Below, piece after piece: positions 37,657-46,945 of a stretch of 64,000 nucleotides of DNA. The notes beneath the pieces are model-generated. The model searched no databases, was not told where the DNA came from, and saw only the letters and a list, made by a program, of their open reading frames with translations. A program made the position numbers and the translations under genes. Every line of letters begins with the position of its first letter. Within the stretch, counting starts at the first letter, position 1. The DNA comes from Comamonadaceae bacterium (lineage in GTDB: Bacteria; Pseudomonadota; Gammaproteobacteria; Burkholderiales; Burkholderiaceae_C): the NCBI GenBank assembly GCA_009996515.1, contig JAACZV010000020.1, positions 39,499 through 103,498 on the forward strand, given 5' to 3'.

Positions 37657-39829
37657 CACGCCAGCGAATGCTTGCTCAGCGGCAGGTCGCGAATGCGCTT
37701 GCCCGTCGCCGCGAAGATCGCGTTCAGCACGGCCGGCGCAGCCACGGCGATGGTGGGCTCGCCCACGCCGCCCCAGAAGCCGCCCGAAGGCATGCAGATC
37801 GTCTCGACGGCCGGCATGTGCTCCATCTTGACGACCGGGTAGCTGTCGAAGTTGCGCTGCTCGACGCGGCCGTCCTTGAGGGTGATCTCGCCGAACAGCG
37901 CCGCCGACAGGCCGTAGACGAAGCTGCCTTCCACCTGGGCCGCGATCTGCTGCGGATTGACGGCATGGCCGGGGTCGGTGGCGGCGACGATGCGGTGGAT
38001 CTTGAGCTCGCCCTGCTTGGACACCGACACCTCGGCGCAGGCCGCCACATAGCTGCCGAAACCCATGATCTGGGCCAGGCCCAGGTGGCGGCCTTCCCTG
38101 CCTTTCGCCCGCGGTTTGCCCCAGCCGGCCTTGGCCGCCACCGCGTTCAGCACGGCCAGGTGCTTGGGCGAGTGGGCCAGCAGCTCGCGGCGCAGCTCCA
38201 GCGGGTCGCGCTTGGCGGCGTGGGCCACCTCGTCGATGAAGCATTCCAGGTAGATCGCGTTCTGGTTCAGGTTCACGCCGCGCCAGAAGCCCGGCGGCAC
38301 CGGCGGGTTGCGCATCGCATGGTCGATGAGCAGGTGGGGCACGGCATAGCCCAGCGCGCCTTCCGCGCCGCCGGCGTTCAGGCCCTGGAACACGGCCGGG
38401 TCCTTGCCGTCGCGGATGTTCTGCGGAAACAGGCCCGCGATGATGCTCTGGCCCGAGATGCGCATGTGCAGGGCCGTCAGCTTGCCCGCGGCGTCCAGGC
38501 CCGCCGTCAGCTTGCACTGCGTGACCGGGTGGTAGCGGCCATGCGTCATGTCCTCCTCGCGGCTCCAGATCAGCTTGACCGGCGTGCCGGGCAGCTCCCT
38601 GGCGATGGCGACGGCCTGGCGCACCCAGTCGTGCACGGCGCCGCGCCGGCCGAAGCCGCCGCCCAGGTGCAGCTTGTAGACCTCGCATTGCGACGGCGGC
38701 AGGCCCGAGGCCTCCGCCGCCGCGGCCAGCGCCGCCTCGCCGTTCTGCGTCGGCGTCCAGACCTCGCAGCGCTCCGGCGCTCCGGGCTTGGCGGGAGTGA
38801 TCAGGGCCGTCGCGTTCATCACCTCCATCGTGGCGTGGTTCTGGTGCGGCACGCTGTAGACGGCCTCGACCTTGCTCGCCGCGCCGGCCAGCGCCGCGGC
38901 CACGTCGCCCTGCGCGCTGCCGACGGCGGCCTCGGGGGCGTCCAGGCCGGCCTTCAGCATCGCGGCCACGTCGGCGCTGCTCAGCTTGGCGTTGGGGCCC
39001 TCGTCCCAGACGATGGGCAAGGCCTCCAGCGCCGTCTTGGCCCGCCACCAGGTGTCGGCCACGACGGCCACGGCGCTGTCGCCGACCCTGACGACTTTCT
39101 TCACGCCCGGCCGGCCCGCGATGGCCGCCGCGTCAAAGCTCTTGAGCCTGCCGCCGAAGACCGGGCAATCCTTGATGGCCGCATTCAGCATGCCGGGCAG
39201 CTGCAGGTCCATGCCATAGACCAGCGAACCGTCGAGCTTGGCCCGCGTGTCCAGCCGCTTCATGGGCCGGCCGGCCAGTGTCCAGTCCTTCACCGGCTTG
39301 AGCTGGATGTCGGCCGGCGCCGCCAGCTTGGCGGCCTCGGCGGCGAGCTGGCCATAGCTGAGGCGCTTGCCGCCATGCGTCACCCAGCCGGCGACGGTCG
39401 CGCATTCCACGACCGACACGTCCCACCGGTTGGCCGCGGCCTGGATCAGCATCGCCCGCGCCAGCGCGCCGCCCTTGCGCACGTACTCGTGCGAGTCGCG
39501 CACGCCGCGGCTGCCGCCCGTGCTCATGCTGCCCCAGGCGCGGTTGCGCGCGAGGTTCTGGCCCGGCGTCGGGTACTCGGTCTTCACCTTGCTCCAGTCG
39601 CACTCCAGCTCCTCGGCGACGAGCTGGGCCAGGCCGGTCAGCGTGCCCTGCCCCATCTCCGAGCGCGCGATGCGGATCACGGTGGTTTCGTCCGGCAGCA
39701 CCTGCACCCAGGCGTTCAGTTCGGGCGGGGCGTCGCCCTGGGCCAGGCCCGGCACATGGAAGCCCACCATCAGGCCACCGGCCACGGCGCCGGTGCTGTG
39801 CAGAAAGGCTCGACGCGACAGCTGGGCGC

Positions 39830-39833
<4 letters not shown>
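37656..39833 (-). CDS. Xanthine-oxidase-family molybdopterin-binding subunit (IorB-like)
   Basis: A 725-residue large subunit of a molybdenum hydroxylase of the isoquinoline 1-oxidoreductase/aldehyde dehydrogenase type. The N-terminus has a Tat signal ([15 protein letters not shown]), so the enzyme is periplasmic. Mo-cofactor motifs include [22 protein letters not shown] and, near the end, [14 protein letters not shown] with the probable catalytic Glu, followed by [11 protein letters not shown]. Such enzymes hydroxylate aldehydes or N-heterocycles and pass electrons through 2Fe-2S clusters to a c-type cytochrome. Here the small subunit is just upstream and the SoxX cytochrome just downstream, both overlapping. 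The substrate is unknown. Confidence 0.9.
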
Positions 39834-40324
<491 letters not shown>

Positions 40325-40421
40325 GCCTGCCACTCCCATGCCGCCACCATTGGCGGGCGCGGGGAGCCTAGCAGCATCGGCGCCGGCCTGACGCAAGTCG
40401 CGCCAAAGCCGGGCCCGGCGG

Positions 40422-40667
40422 TCAGTCGTTCAGCTCGCGCCAGCCCCGCGCCGCCATGCAGCGCCGGTGCGCGCCGACGGCCTCGGCCTCGGTCTGCAGG
40501 CCTTGCTTTTCGGCCATGCCGCCAAGCCGGTTCAGCCTGACCACGCGCTCGGCATCCTTGTCGCAGGCCACCCTGTCCGCCGCCAGATCGGCGGCCGGAT
40601 TCTGCAAATTGACCCAACGGGGTGCGGCACAGGCACTCAGGGCGACGCACAGCAGCAGGACTCTCAT
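40422..40667 (-). CDS. Small predicted lipoprotein
   Basis: An 81-residue protein with a short lipoprotein signal ending in LSAC, then a charged helical domain containing three further cysteines or hydrophobic positions ([24 protein letters not shown]). I do not recognise the family. The ATG is chosen because it places the lipobox correctly. It lies 97 bases upstream of the molybdenum-hydroxylase operon on the same strand and might share its transcript. Confidence 0.6.
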   Translation of the reverse strand: MRVLLLCVALSACAAPRWVNLQNPAADLAADRVACDKDAERVVRLNRLGGMAEKQGLQTEAEAVGAHRRCMAARGWRELND

Positions 40668-40730
40668 GAACGCTCGGGAGAAATCTTCGTCCGGCCATGC
40701 TAGCGCGACGCCCGGCGCTGCCGCGGACAA

Positions 40731-40755
40731 AAGAAACCCCGGCACCAGGCCGGGG
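40731..40755 (-). terminator. Rho-independent terminator on the minus strand
   Basis: GCCCCGG-type stem (CCCCGGC at 40737-40743 with GCCGGGG at 40749-40755) followed on the minus strand by TTTCTTTT. No minus-strand gene ends here; the nearest upstream one would have to start in the gap before 40949. This implies a short transcript or a leader attenuator for the lipoprotein gene. Confidence 0.65.
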
Positions 40756-40830
40756 CTGAAATTCCACCCGCCGCTCACGCGGCAGATGCCTGCTCAGGGA
40801 GGAATAGCAGGGGGTGTTGCACCCGTCATC
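40731..40830 (-). ncRNA. Candidate small RNA or structured leader
   Basis: On the minus strand the gap between the lipoprotein and the FeeM-like gene holds consecutive hairpins. GGGTG-CAA-CACCC (40812-40824) comes first, then GCCGC-GTGA-GCGGC with a GNRA-type tetraloop (40770-40783), then the terminator. The order hairpins-terminator-T-run is that of an independent small RNA or an attenuated leader. No known family is recognised and no promoter is certain. Confidence 0.35.
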
Positions 40831-40948
40831 AATTTACGCCCTGCGGCGGCAACGGCTTGTAGGACGGCACGACGATTTGCCGGTCGACTCGTTATAAATT
40901 TTCCAAATCAATTACTTCTGATGTATCGGTCTGTGAGAATTCACCCCG

Positions 40949-41695
40949 ATGAAGGACCGTATCCCTAGACTGCAGGCCGCGCAATCGGCGCTGAGGATGC
41001 AGTACATGGTCCCTACGATAGACATGCGGCGCGATGCAGCGCCGCGGGGTGTTTTCGCCAGCCCGCCGCTGGATCTCGACAGCGGCTTCGGCGGGCTGGC
41101 GGGCGACGCGCTCGAGTTGGTCGAGCGCCGCTACGGCGACCGCGGCCTGGCCGTGACGCGCGAGCGCTACAACAGCCGCAACCAGGATGGCGACATCGTC
41201 TGCACGGCCCGCGACGGGGAGGAGATCGTCGGCACGCTGTCGGTGCGCTTCGACGGCCCGGGCGGGCTGCATGCCGACCAGCTGTTCAAGGCGGAACTGG
41301 ACGCCTGGCGGGCCGAGGGCGTGACGCTGTGCGAGTTCGGCGGCCTGGCCGTGGACAGGCATTCCCATGCCCCCAAGCGCGTGCTGACCCAGATCTTCCA
41401 CCTCGGCTACCTGCACGCCCACCGCCGGGCGGGCTGCGAGCGCCTGGTCGTCGAGGTCAACCCCCGCCACGTGGGCTTCTACCGCCGCTGCCTGGGCCTG
41501 GCGGCGCTGGGCGAGCCGCGCCACAACCCGCGCGTGCAAGCGCCGGCCGTGCTGATGAGCATCGCTTTCGCCACCGTGCGCGAGCAGATCGCACTGTGGG
41601 GCGGCCGGCCCGAGCTCGCGGGCATGACGCGCAGCCTCTATCCGCTGTTCTGGGACGAAGCCACCGAAGCGACCATGCTGGCCCGGCTGCCCTGA
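40949..41695 (+). CDS. FeeM-like N-acyl amino acid synthase (GNAT fold)
   Basis: A 248-residue protein of the N-acyl amino acid synthase/autoinducer-synthase-like branch of GNAT. Visible features are VTRERYNSRNQDGDIVCTA (first strand and loop region), GTLSVRFDGPGGLHAD, LCEFGGLAVD and the CoA/ACP-side block RLVVEVNPRHVGFYRR. Members join long-chain acyl groups from acyl carrier protein to amino acids such as tyrosine. A PEP-CTERM-associated acyltransferase of the same broad fold lies 26 kb away. The gene is monocistronic, followed by two GC hairpins and the mod operon. Confidence 0.7.
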   Translation: MKDRIPRLQAAQSALRMQYMVPTIDMRRDAAPRGVFASPPLDLDSGFGGLAGDALELVERRYGDRGLAVTRERYNSRNQDGDIVCTARDGEEIVGTLSVRFDGPGGLHADQLFKAELDAWRAEGVTLCEFGGLAVDRHSHAPKRVLTQIFHLGYLHAHRRAGCERLVVEVNPRHVGFYRRCLGLAALGEPRHNPRVQAPAVLMSIAFATVREQIALWGGRPELAGMTRSLYPLFWDEATEATMLARLP

Positions 41696-41745
41696 GTCGG
41701 GGCCCCAAGCCCGAAAGCCGGGCTCGCCCGGTCGGGCGAGTCTCT

Positions 41746-41769
41746 CGTGATGTAGTCGAGTACATTGCG
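41746..41769. promoter_or_regulatory. ModE-type molybdate operator
   Basis: Imperfect palindrome CGTGATGTA-GTCGAG-TACATTGCG, with 7 of 9 positions symmetric. It has the layout of ModE boxes (two 9-base half-sites of CGnTATnTA type around 6 bases). It ends 5 bases before the modB start, so bound ModE would block transcription or translation initiation. A ModE gene is in the same operon. Confidence 0.65.
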
Positions 41770-41774
41770 GGTCC

Positions 41775-42458
41775 ATGCCCTCCTCGCTCTGGACCCAGTT
41801 CGACGCCGCGCCGCTGGCGCTGACGCTGCGCGTGGCCGGCGTCGCCACGCTGCTGGCGCTGATGCTGGGCCTGGCGCTGGGCTGGGTGTTCGCCCGCACC
41901 CGGCTGCCGGGCCGCGGCCTGCTGGAGGCCGTCTGCATGCTGCCGCTGGTGCTGCCGCCCACGGTGCTGGGCTACGGCATCCTGGTGCTGATGGGCCGGC
42001 GCAGCGCCCTGGGCGCCTGGCTGCGCGAGCACTTCGACTACACGGTCATCTTCAACTGGCATGGCGCCGTCATCGCGTCCACGCTGGTGGCCCTGCCGCT
42101 GGTGCTCAAGGGCGCCAGCAGCGCCTTCGCCCAGGTGGACCGCAACCTGGAGGCCGCCGCCCGCACGCTGCGCCAGTCGCGCTGGAGCACTTTCCTGCGC
42201 GTGACGCTGCCGCTGGCCTGGCCCGGCATCCTGGCCGGCACGCTGCTGGCCTTCGCCCGCGCCATGGGCGAGTTCGGCGCCTCGCTGATGGTGGCCGGCT
42301 CCATCCCCGGCCAGACGCAGACCGCCTCCATGGCCATCTACGACGCCGTGCAGGCCGGCCGCGACGACCTGGCCCTGATGCTGGCCCTCATCGTGTCGGC
42401 TGTCTCGGTGGCCGTGCTGGTGCTGTCCAACCGTTATCTGCAACGTCCCACGCCATGA
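41775..42458 (+). CDS. modB: Molybdate ABC transporter permease ModB
   Basis: Inner-membrane permease of 227 residues with about five helices and the binding-protein-dependent transport signature EAAARTLRQSRWSTFLRVTLPLAWPG, quoted here by its EAAARTL and TLPLAWPG ends. The opening LWTQFDAAPLALTLRVAG and LPLVLPPTVLGY are typical of ModB. It heads the operon in the order modB-modA-modC-modE, which differs from the common modABC order. Its stop overlaps modA by 4 bases. Confidence 0.95.
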   Translation: MPSSLWTQFDAAPLALTLRVAGVATLLALMLGLALGWVFARTRLPGRGLLEAVCMLPLVLPPTVLGYGILVLMGRRSALGAWLREHFDYTVIFNWHGAVIASTLVALPLVLKGASSAFAQVDRNLEAAARTLRQSRWSTFLRVTLPLAWPGILAGTLLAFARAMGEFGASLMVAGSIPGQTQTASMAIYDAVQAGRDDLALMLALIVSAVSVAVLVLSNRYLQRPTP

Positions 42459-43195
42459 AACGCCTCCTGCTTGCCCTCTGTGCCACCTGGCCGCTGCTCG
42501 CCGGCGCCCAGCAGCTGACCGTCTCGGCCGCCGCCAGCCTGACCGACGCCTTCAAGGAGATCGCCCCGCGCTTCGAGGCCGCCAGGCCCGGCGCGACGCT
42601 GCGCTTCAACTTCGCCGCCTCCGGCGTGCTGCAGCAGCAGATCGCCCAGGGCGCGCCGGTGGACGTGTTCGCCAGCGCCGACCAGGACACCATGAACCGC
42701 GCCGGGGAGCAGCGACTCATCGCCACGCCCACGCGCCGCGACTTCGCGGCCAACTCGCTGGTGCTGATCACGCCCGCCCAGGGCGCCCCGGCCGTCGCCA
42801 CGCTGGCCGACCTCGACAAGGCCGACGTGAAGCGCATCGCCGTCGGCAAGGTGGCCTCGGTGCCCGTGGGCCGCTACACCCAGCAGGCGCTGGAGGCCAC
42901 GCAGCAGTGGGCGCGCCTGCAGCCCAAGCTCGTCTTTGCCGACAACGTGCGCCAGGTACTGGACTATGTGTCGCGCGGCGAGGTCGAGGCGGGCTTCGTC
43001 TACCGCACGGACGCCCAGCTGCTGAAGGACAAGGTGCGCATCGCGATGACGGTGGGCGGCCACGCGCCGGTGACCTACCCCGCCGCCGTCGTCGCCGACA
43101 GCAGGCAGGCTGCGCTGGCGCGCGACTTCCTCGCCTTCCTGGGCGCTGCCGAGGCCCAGGCCATCCTGGCCAAGTACGGTTTCGGCAAGCCCTGA
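42455..43195 (+). CDS. modA: Molybdate-binding periplasmic protein ModA
   Basis: A 246-residue binding protein with signal peptide (cleavage near AGA-QQ). The oxyanion-binding AAASLTDAF (conserved Ser), FNFAASGVLQQQI (second Ser) and GEVEAGFVYRTDA near the C-terminus are typical of ModA. It delivers molybdate or tungstate to ModBC. Its position between modB and modC is unusual but the genes are contiguous. Confidence 0.95.
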   Translation: MKRLLLALCATWPLLAGAQQLTVSAAASLTDAFKEIAPRFEAARPGATLRFNFAASGVLQQQIAQGAPVDVFASADQDTMNRAGEQRLIATPTRRDFAANSLVLITPAQGAPAVATLADLDKADVKRIAVGKVASVPVGRYTQQALEATQQWARLQPKLVFADNVRQVLDYVSRGEVEAGFVYRTDAQLLKDKVRIAMTVGGHAPVTYPAAVVADSRQAALARDFLAFLGAAEAQAILAKYGFGKP

Positions 43196-43213
43196 CTCCG
43201 GCCCGAGCGTTTC

Positions 43214-43972
43214 GTGATCGACGTCCGCCTGCAGCTCTCGGTCAGCGACGCCCGGCGCCGCTTCGACCTCGACATCGCCTTCGCGACCGAGGCGCCCTTC
43301 GTCGCGCTCTATGGCCCGTCGGGCGCGGGCAAGTCGCTGACGCTGCAGGCCATGGCCGGCCTGCTGCCGGTGCAGTCGGGCCATGTGAAGCTGGAGGGCC
43401 GCGCGCTGCTGGACACGGCCGCCGGCGTCAACCTGCCGCCCGAGGCCCGCGGCGTGGGCTATCTGTTCCAGCACTACGCCCTCTTCCCCCACCTCAGCGT
43501 GCGCGACAACATCGCCTTCGGCCTGACAAGCTGGCGCCGCCGCCTCCAGGCCGCGGACGCCAAGCGGGTGGACGAGCTGATCGAGTCCTTTGGCCTAACG
43601 GCACTGGCCCGCAGCCGGCCGGCCACGCTGTCCGGCGGCCAGCAGCAGCGTGTGGCGCTGGCGCGGGCGCTGGCCTGCAACCCGCGGGTGCTGCTGCTGG
43701 ACGAGCCCTTCGCCGCGCTGCACCCCATGCTGCGCGAACAGCTGCGCGACGAGCTGCGCGCGGTGCGCGAGCGCTGGGGCATCCCCGCCGTCATGATCAC
43801 GCACGACCTGGACGACGTGGCCGCGCTGGCCCAGCGCGCCTATCTGATCGACGGCGGCCGCGTCACGCGCGAGGTGGACCTGGCCGGCTGCCAGGCCCGC
43901 GAGCTGCAGCCGCCGGCGCCGCGCCCCGGGGACGAGCCACGCCGCCAATGGCTGAAGGCCCAGCTGACATGA
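43214..43972 (+). CDS. modC: Molybdate ABC transporter ATPase ModC (short form, no TOBE domain)
   Basis: A 252-residue ATPase with Walker A GPSGAGKS, signature LSGGQQQRVALARAL, Walker [12 protein letters not shown] and switch His in MITHDLDD. The canonical ModC of about 350 residues ends in a TOBE/Mop domain for feedback by molybdate. Here the protein stops after the nucleotide-binding domain, so that regulation is missing from the transporter. The start is a GTG with no equally good alternative. It is followed after 13 bases by modE, which has two TOBE domains. Confidence 0.93.
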   Translation: MIDVRLQLSVSDARRRFDLDIAFATEAPFVALYGPSGAGKSLTLQAMAGLLPVQSGHVKLEGRALLDTAAGVNLPPEARGVGYLFQHYALFPHLSVRDNIAFGLTSWRRRLQAADAKRVDELIESFGLTALARSRPATLSGGQQQRVALARALACNPRVLLLDEPFAALHPMLREQLRDELRAVRERWGIPAVMITHDLDDVAALAQRAYLIDGGRVTREVDLAGCQARELQPPAPRPGDEPRRQWLKAQLT

Positions 43973-43985
43973 GGCCGGTCTCACC

Positions 43986-44786
43986 TTGAGCACGCCGGAC
44001 CACCCTCTGCTGCAGGGCGAGCTGCGCCTGGCCGGCCGGCTCGATGGCCGCTTCTTTGACCTGCTGGCCGCGCTGGCGCTGACCGGCTCGCTGCAGAAGG
44101 CCGCCCGCGTGGCCGGCTACAGCTACAAGGGCGCCTGGCTGGTGCTGGACGCCGCCGCGCTGCTGACCCATACGCCGCTGCTGGAGCGCGCCACCGGCGG
44201 CCACGGCGGCGGCGGCTCGCGGCTGACCGCCGAGGGCCAGGCCTTGCTGGCCGCCTGGCGCACGCTGCAGGCCCGCCACGACGCCTTCCTGCGCGAGCAG
44301 GAGGCCTGGCTGGCCGACCAACCCGCGCTCGACGCGCTGCTGAAAAGGATGGCCATGAAGACCACCGCCCGCAACCAGTTCACCGGCACCATCAGGGCCG
44401 TGCAGCCCGGCCCTGCCACGACGCTGGTGCGTATGGCGCTGGCCGGCGGCGACCCCGACATCAGCATCGCGCTGACCACGCCCGCCGCCGAGGAACTGGG
44501 CGTCGCCGTGGGCCAGGAGGCGCTGGCGCTGGTGAAGTCGTCGGAGATCGTGCTCGTCAGCGACTTCGCCGGCTACCGGCTGTCGGCCCGCAACCAGCTG
44601 GCCGGCAGCATCTCGCGCGTAGAGCGCGGCGCGGTGTCGTCGCTGGTGGGCCTGACGCTGCCGGGCGGCAGCCGGCTGACGGCCAACGTCACCAACGACG
44701 CCGTCGACGCGCTGGACCTGGCCGTCGGCCAGCCGGCGACGGCCGTGTTCAAGGCCTATGCGGTGATGCTGGCGGTGCGCGGCTGA
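43986..44786 (+). CDS. modE: Molybdate-responsive regulator ModE
   Basis: A 266-residue regulator with an N-terminal winged HTH (LTGSLQKAARVAGYSYKGAW) and two tandem TOBE/Mop domains, beginning at TTARNQFTGTI (about residue 121) and LSARNQLAGSI (about 200). Two Mop domains form the molybdate-binding part of E. coli-type ModE. The start is a TTG preceded by GAGG at 9 bases. It is autoregulatory in many species, and the palindrome before modB is its probable operator. The gene converges with a hydratase gene, 4 bases away. Confidence 0.93.
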   Translation: MSTPDHPLLQGELRLAGRLDGRFFDLLAALALTGSLQKAARVAGYSYKGAWLVLDAAALLTHTPLLERATGGHGGGGSRLTAEGQALLAAWRTLQARHDAFLREQEAWLADQPALDALLKRMAMKTTARNQFTGTIRAVQPGPATTLVRMALAGGDPDISIALTTPAAEELGVAVGQEALALVKSSEIVLVSDFAGYRLSARNQLAGSISRVERGAVSSLVGLTLPGGSRLTANVTNDAVDALDLAVGQPATAVFKAYAVMLAVRG

Positions 44787-44790
44787 CGCT

Positions 44791-45585
44791 TCAAACGAGC
44801 GCCACGGCGCGCGTCGTCTGCACCTGCACCTCGCCGACGCCCTCGAACACATGGCGCGAGCGCTGGCCGACGCGGATGTCGTGCACGCCGGTGATCATGC
44901 CGGTCGAGATGACGTCGCCGGCGCGCAGGATCTCGCCCTGCTGCGCACGCTTGTTCAGCGTGAAGGCCAGCGCCCCCAGCGGGCCGGGCTTGATGGCGAC
45001 CCGGCCGGTGCCGACGGACTGGCCGTCGATGAAGCTCTCGACGGCGATGCTCTCCAGCTCGCGCCAGTTCGCGATCTCCGGGCCGACGACGACGCCCCAG
45101 TTGTTGCCGAAATCGGCGATGACGGCGCCGGGGCCGATGTCGTTCAGCGTCGCCAGCGGGCTGCTCGCCACCTCGACGCCGATATGCATGGAGCGCACCA
45201 GCGGGATCACGGAGTCGGCCGTCCAGTCGGCCTTGCCGGCCGGCGCGTCGGCGGCGACGACGATGACGACCTCCGCCTCGACCGCGGCGAACCCGCCCTC
45301 GAAGACGGGGCACTGGGCCATGCCGCCCGCCGCCACGCGGTGCACGTTGGCGGCGAAGGCCGGCCCGATCAGGCGCTCCTCGGGGAATTGCGCGGCGAAG
45401 GCCGGCGCCACGCGGGCGACCTTCCAGCCCTTGACGGCATCGGGCCAGCGCGCGATCGCCGCGGCCTGCACCGCATAGGCCTCGTCCAGCGTCGTGGGCG
45501 CGGTGCCCGGAAAGCCGTCAAGGGCGCGGCCGGCGGCGCGCGCGGTGGTGAAGGCTTCTGCGATGGACTGGGGAGCGATGGTCAA
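44791..45585 (-). CDS. 2-keto-4-pentenoate hydratase-like protein (FAH superfamily)
   Basis: A 264-residue enzyme resembling MhpD/XylJ hydratases, which add water to 2-hydroxypenta-2,4-dienoate in meta-cleavage pathways. The conserved metal-binding acidic blocks are AAVEAEVVIVVA and the region HIGVEVASS; the C-terminal KPGPLGALAFTLN and DVISTGMITGVH are family-typical. The start is a TTG with GAGGAA at ideal spacing; upstream codons are Arg-rich and non-family. No aromatic-degradation partners are near, so the substrate is uncertain. Confidence 0.82.
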   Translation of the reverse strand: MTIAPQSIAEAFTTARAAGRALDGFPGTAPTTLDEAYAVQAAAIARWPDAVKGWKVARVAPAFAAQFPEERLIGPAFAANVHRVAAGGMAQCPVFEGGFAAVEAEVVIVVAADAPAGKADWTADSVIPLVRSMHIGVEVASSPLATLNDIGPGAVIADFGNNWGVVVGPEIANWRELESIAVESFIDGQSVGTGRVAIKPGPLGALAFTLNKRAQQGEILRAGDVISTGMITGVHDIRVGQRSRHVFEGVGEVQVQTTRAVALV

Positions 45586-45694
45586 GACGGTTCCTCTGCG
45601 CCGACGGCGCCTGCTGCGAGCGGGCCGCAATGTACCGCGAAGCGCGGCGCCCTCCTGCCGCGGCGATGCAAACACCCGTCTCGACGGGATTCGC

Positions 45695-45732
45695 ATAAGA
45701 AAATAAGAATTCTGTCGTTCCTCGAATAAGGG
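45695..45732 (+). promoter_or_regulatory. ATAAGAA repeats upstream of the sulfate-binding protein gene
   Basis: Two ATAAGAA copies (45695-45701, 45703-45709) and one ATAAGGG (45726-45732) form an AT-rich island in a GC-rich gap, 45 bases before the sbp start. CysB-type activators bind AT-rich ATAA-containing sites upstream of sulfate genes, and a CysB gene is in the window. The assignment is inference. Confidence 0.4.
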
Positions 45733-45776
45733 ACTTTGGGCAACCTCTCGGCTTTCGTTCATTCGACGGTCACGCC

Positions 45777-46787
45777 ATGTCCCTTCTCCTGACCTCCCGC
45801 CGCACCCTGCTCGCGCTGATCGCCTCCGGCGCTGCGCTGCCCGCGCTGGCGGCCGACGCCACGCTGCTGAACGTGTCCTACGACGTCGCGCGCGAGCTCT
45901 ACAAGCAGTTCAACCCGGCCTTCGTCGCCGCGCAGAAGGCCAAGGGCCAGACCGTCGTCGTCAACCAGAGCCATGGCGGCTCCAGCAAGCAGATCGGCGC
46001 CGTCATCGGCGGCCTGGAGGCCGACGTCGTGACCATGAACCAGGCCACCGACGTGGACCAGCTCGCCAGCGCCGGCCTGACGCCCGCGGACTGGCGCAGC
46101 CGCTTCCCCAACAATGCGGCGCCCTATTCGTCGACCATGACCTTCCTGGTCCGCAAGGGCAACCCCAAGGGCATCAAGGACTGGAACGACCTGGCCCGCC
46201 CCGGCGTGCAGGTCATCATCCCCAACCCCAAGGTCACCGGCAACGGCCGCTACAGCTACCTGGCCATCTGGGGCAGCGTCATCGCCAACGGCGGCAGCGA
46301 GGCCCAGGCCCGCGAGCTGGTCACCAAGGTGCTGACCAACGTGCCAGTGCTGGACGGCGGCGGCCGCGGCGCCACCACCACCTTCACGCAGCGCGGCATC
46401 GGCGACGTCCTCGTCACCTTCGAGGCCGAGGTGGAGCTGATCGAGAACGAGTTCGGCAAGGGCCAGTTCGAGCAGGTCAACCCCAGCATCTCCATCGAGA
46501 CCGACGCCCCCGTGGCGCTGGTGGACAAGGTCAACGCCAAGAAGGGCACGGCAGCGCTCGCCAAGGCCTACCTCGACTTCCACTGGAGCCCGGAAGGCCA
46601 GGAGATCATCGCGCGCAACAACTTCCGCCCGCGCGACCCCGCGGTCTTCAAGAAGCACGCTCAGCGCTTCGCCAACATCAAGCTGTTCACCGTGGACCAG
46701 ACGCTGGGCGGCTGGGCCAAGGTCAGCAAGCAGCATTTCGCCGATGGCGGGTCGTTTGATCAGGTGATGGCCAGCATCAAGCGTTGA
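45777..46787 (+). CDS. Sulfate/thiosulfate-binding periplasmic protein
   Basis: A 336-residue binding protein with signal peptide (cleavage near ALA-AD). It has the sulfate-binding motifs LNVSYDVARELY, VNQSHGGSSKQ, NPKVTGNGRYSYLAIWG and GRGATTTFTQRGIGDV. By sequence it is of the Sbp/CysP type; the two cannot be told apart reliably here. It is the first gene of the sulfate transporter cluster sbp-cysTWA and has a probable CysB-controlled promoter. Confidence 0.94.
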   Translation: MSLLLTSRRTLLALIASGAALPALAADATLLNVSYDVARELYKQFNPAFVAAQKAKGQTVVVNQSHGGSSKQIGAVIGGLEADVVTMNQATDVDQLASAGLTPADWRSRFPNNAAPYSSTMTFLVRKGNPKGIKDWNDLARPGVQVIIPNPKVTGNGRYSYLAIWGSVIANGGSEAQARELVTKVLTNVPVLDGGGRGATTTFTQRGIGDVLVTFEAEVELIENEFGKGQFEQVNPSISIETDAPVALVDKVNAKKGTAALAKAYLDFHWSPEGQEIIARNNFRPRDPAVFKKHAQRFANIKLFTVDQTLGGWAKVSKQHFADGGSFDQVMASIKR

Positions 46788-46832
46788 CCCCTCGCCCGGT
46801 CGCGCCGCGCTGAACGCGGGCGTGTCCGGTCG

Positions 46833-46847
46833 GTCCCCCGGGGGGAC
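46833..46847. repeat. Intergenic hairpin between sbp and cysT
   Basis: GTCCCCC-G-GGGGGAC, a 7-base perfect palindrome in a 158-base gap that also holds CGGCGATG/CATCGCC arms. It is related in style to 7210-7226 and 26320-26334. It may act as a stem that separates expression of the binding protein from the permease genes. Confidence 0.4.
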
Positions 46848-46945
46848 GGCGATGCTCGCGGCCTTGAGCCGCTCGCACATCGCCACGGCGGGCCGGCTTG
46901 GGGCGGCCCGGCGCTCGGCCCGAATACAGAACTCACCAACAACCT

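Noticed and set aside
37716..39048. Long second-frame minus-strand opening over the molybdopterin subunit that leads into soxX
   Set aside because: Only its last 122 codons (soxX) look like protein; the rest is Gly/Arg-rich out-of-frame translation of the large-subunit gene.
40863..40882. Sigma-54-like sequence CGGCAC-N6-TTGC before the FeeM-like gene
   Set aside because: The spacer is one base too long (GG-N11-GC); sigma-54 promoters need GG-N10-GC.
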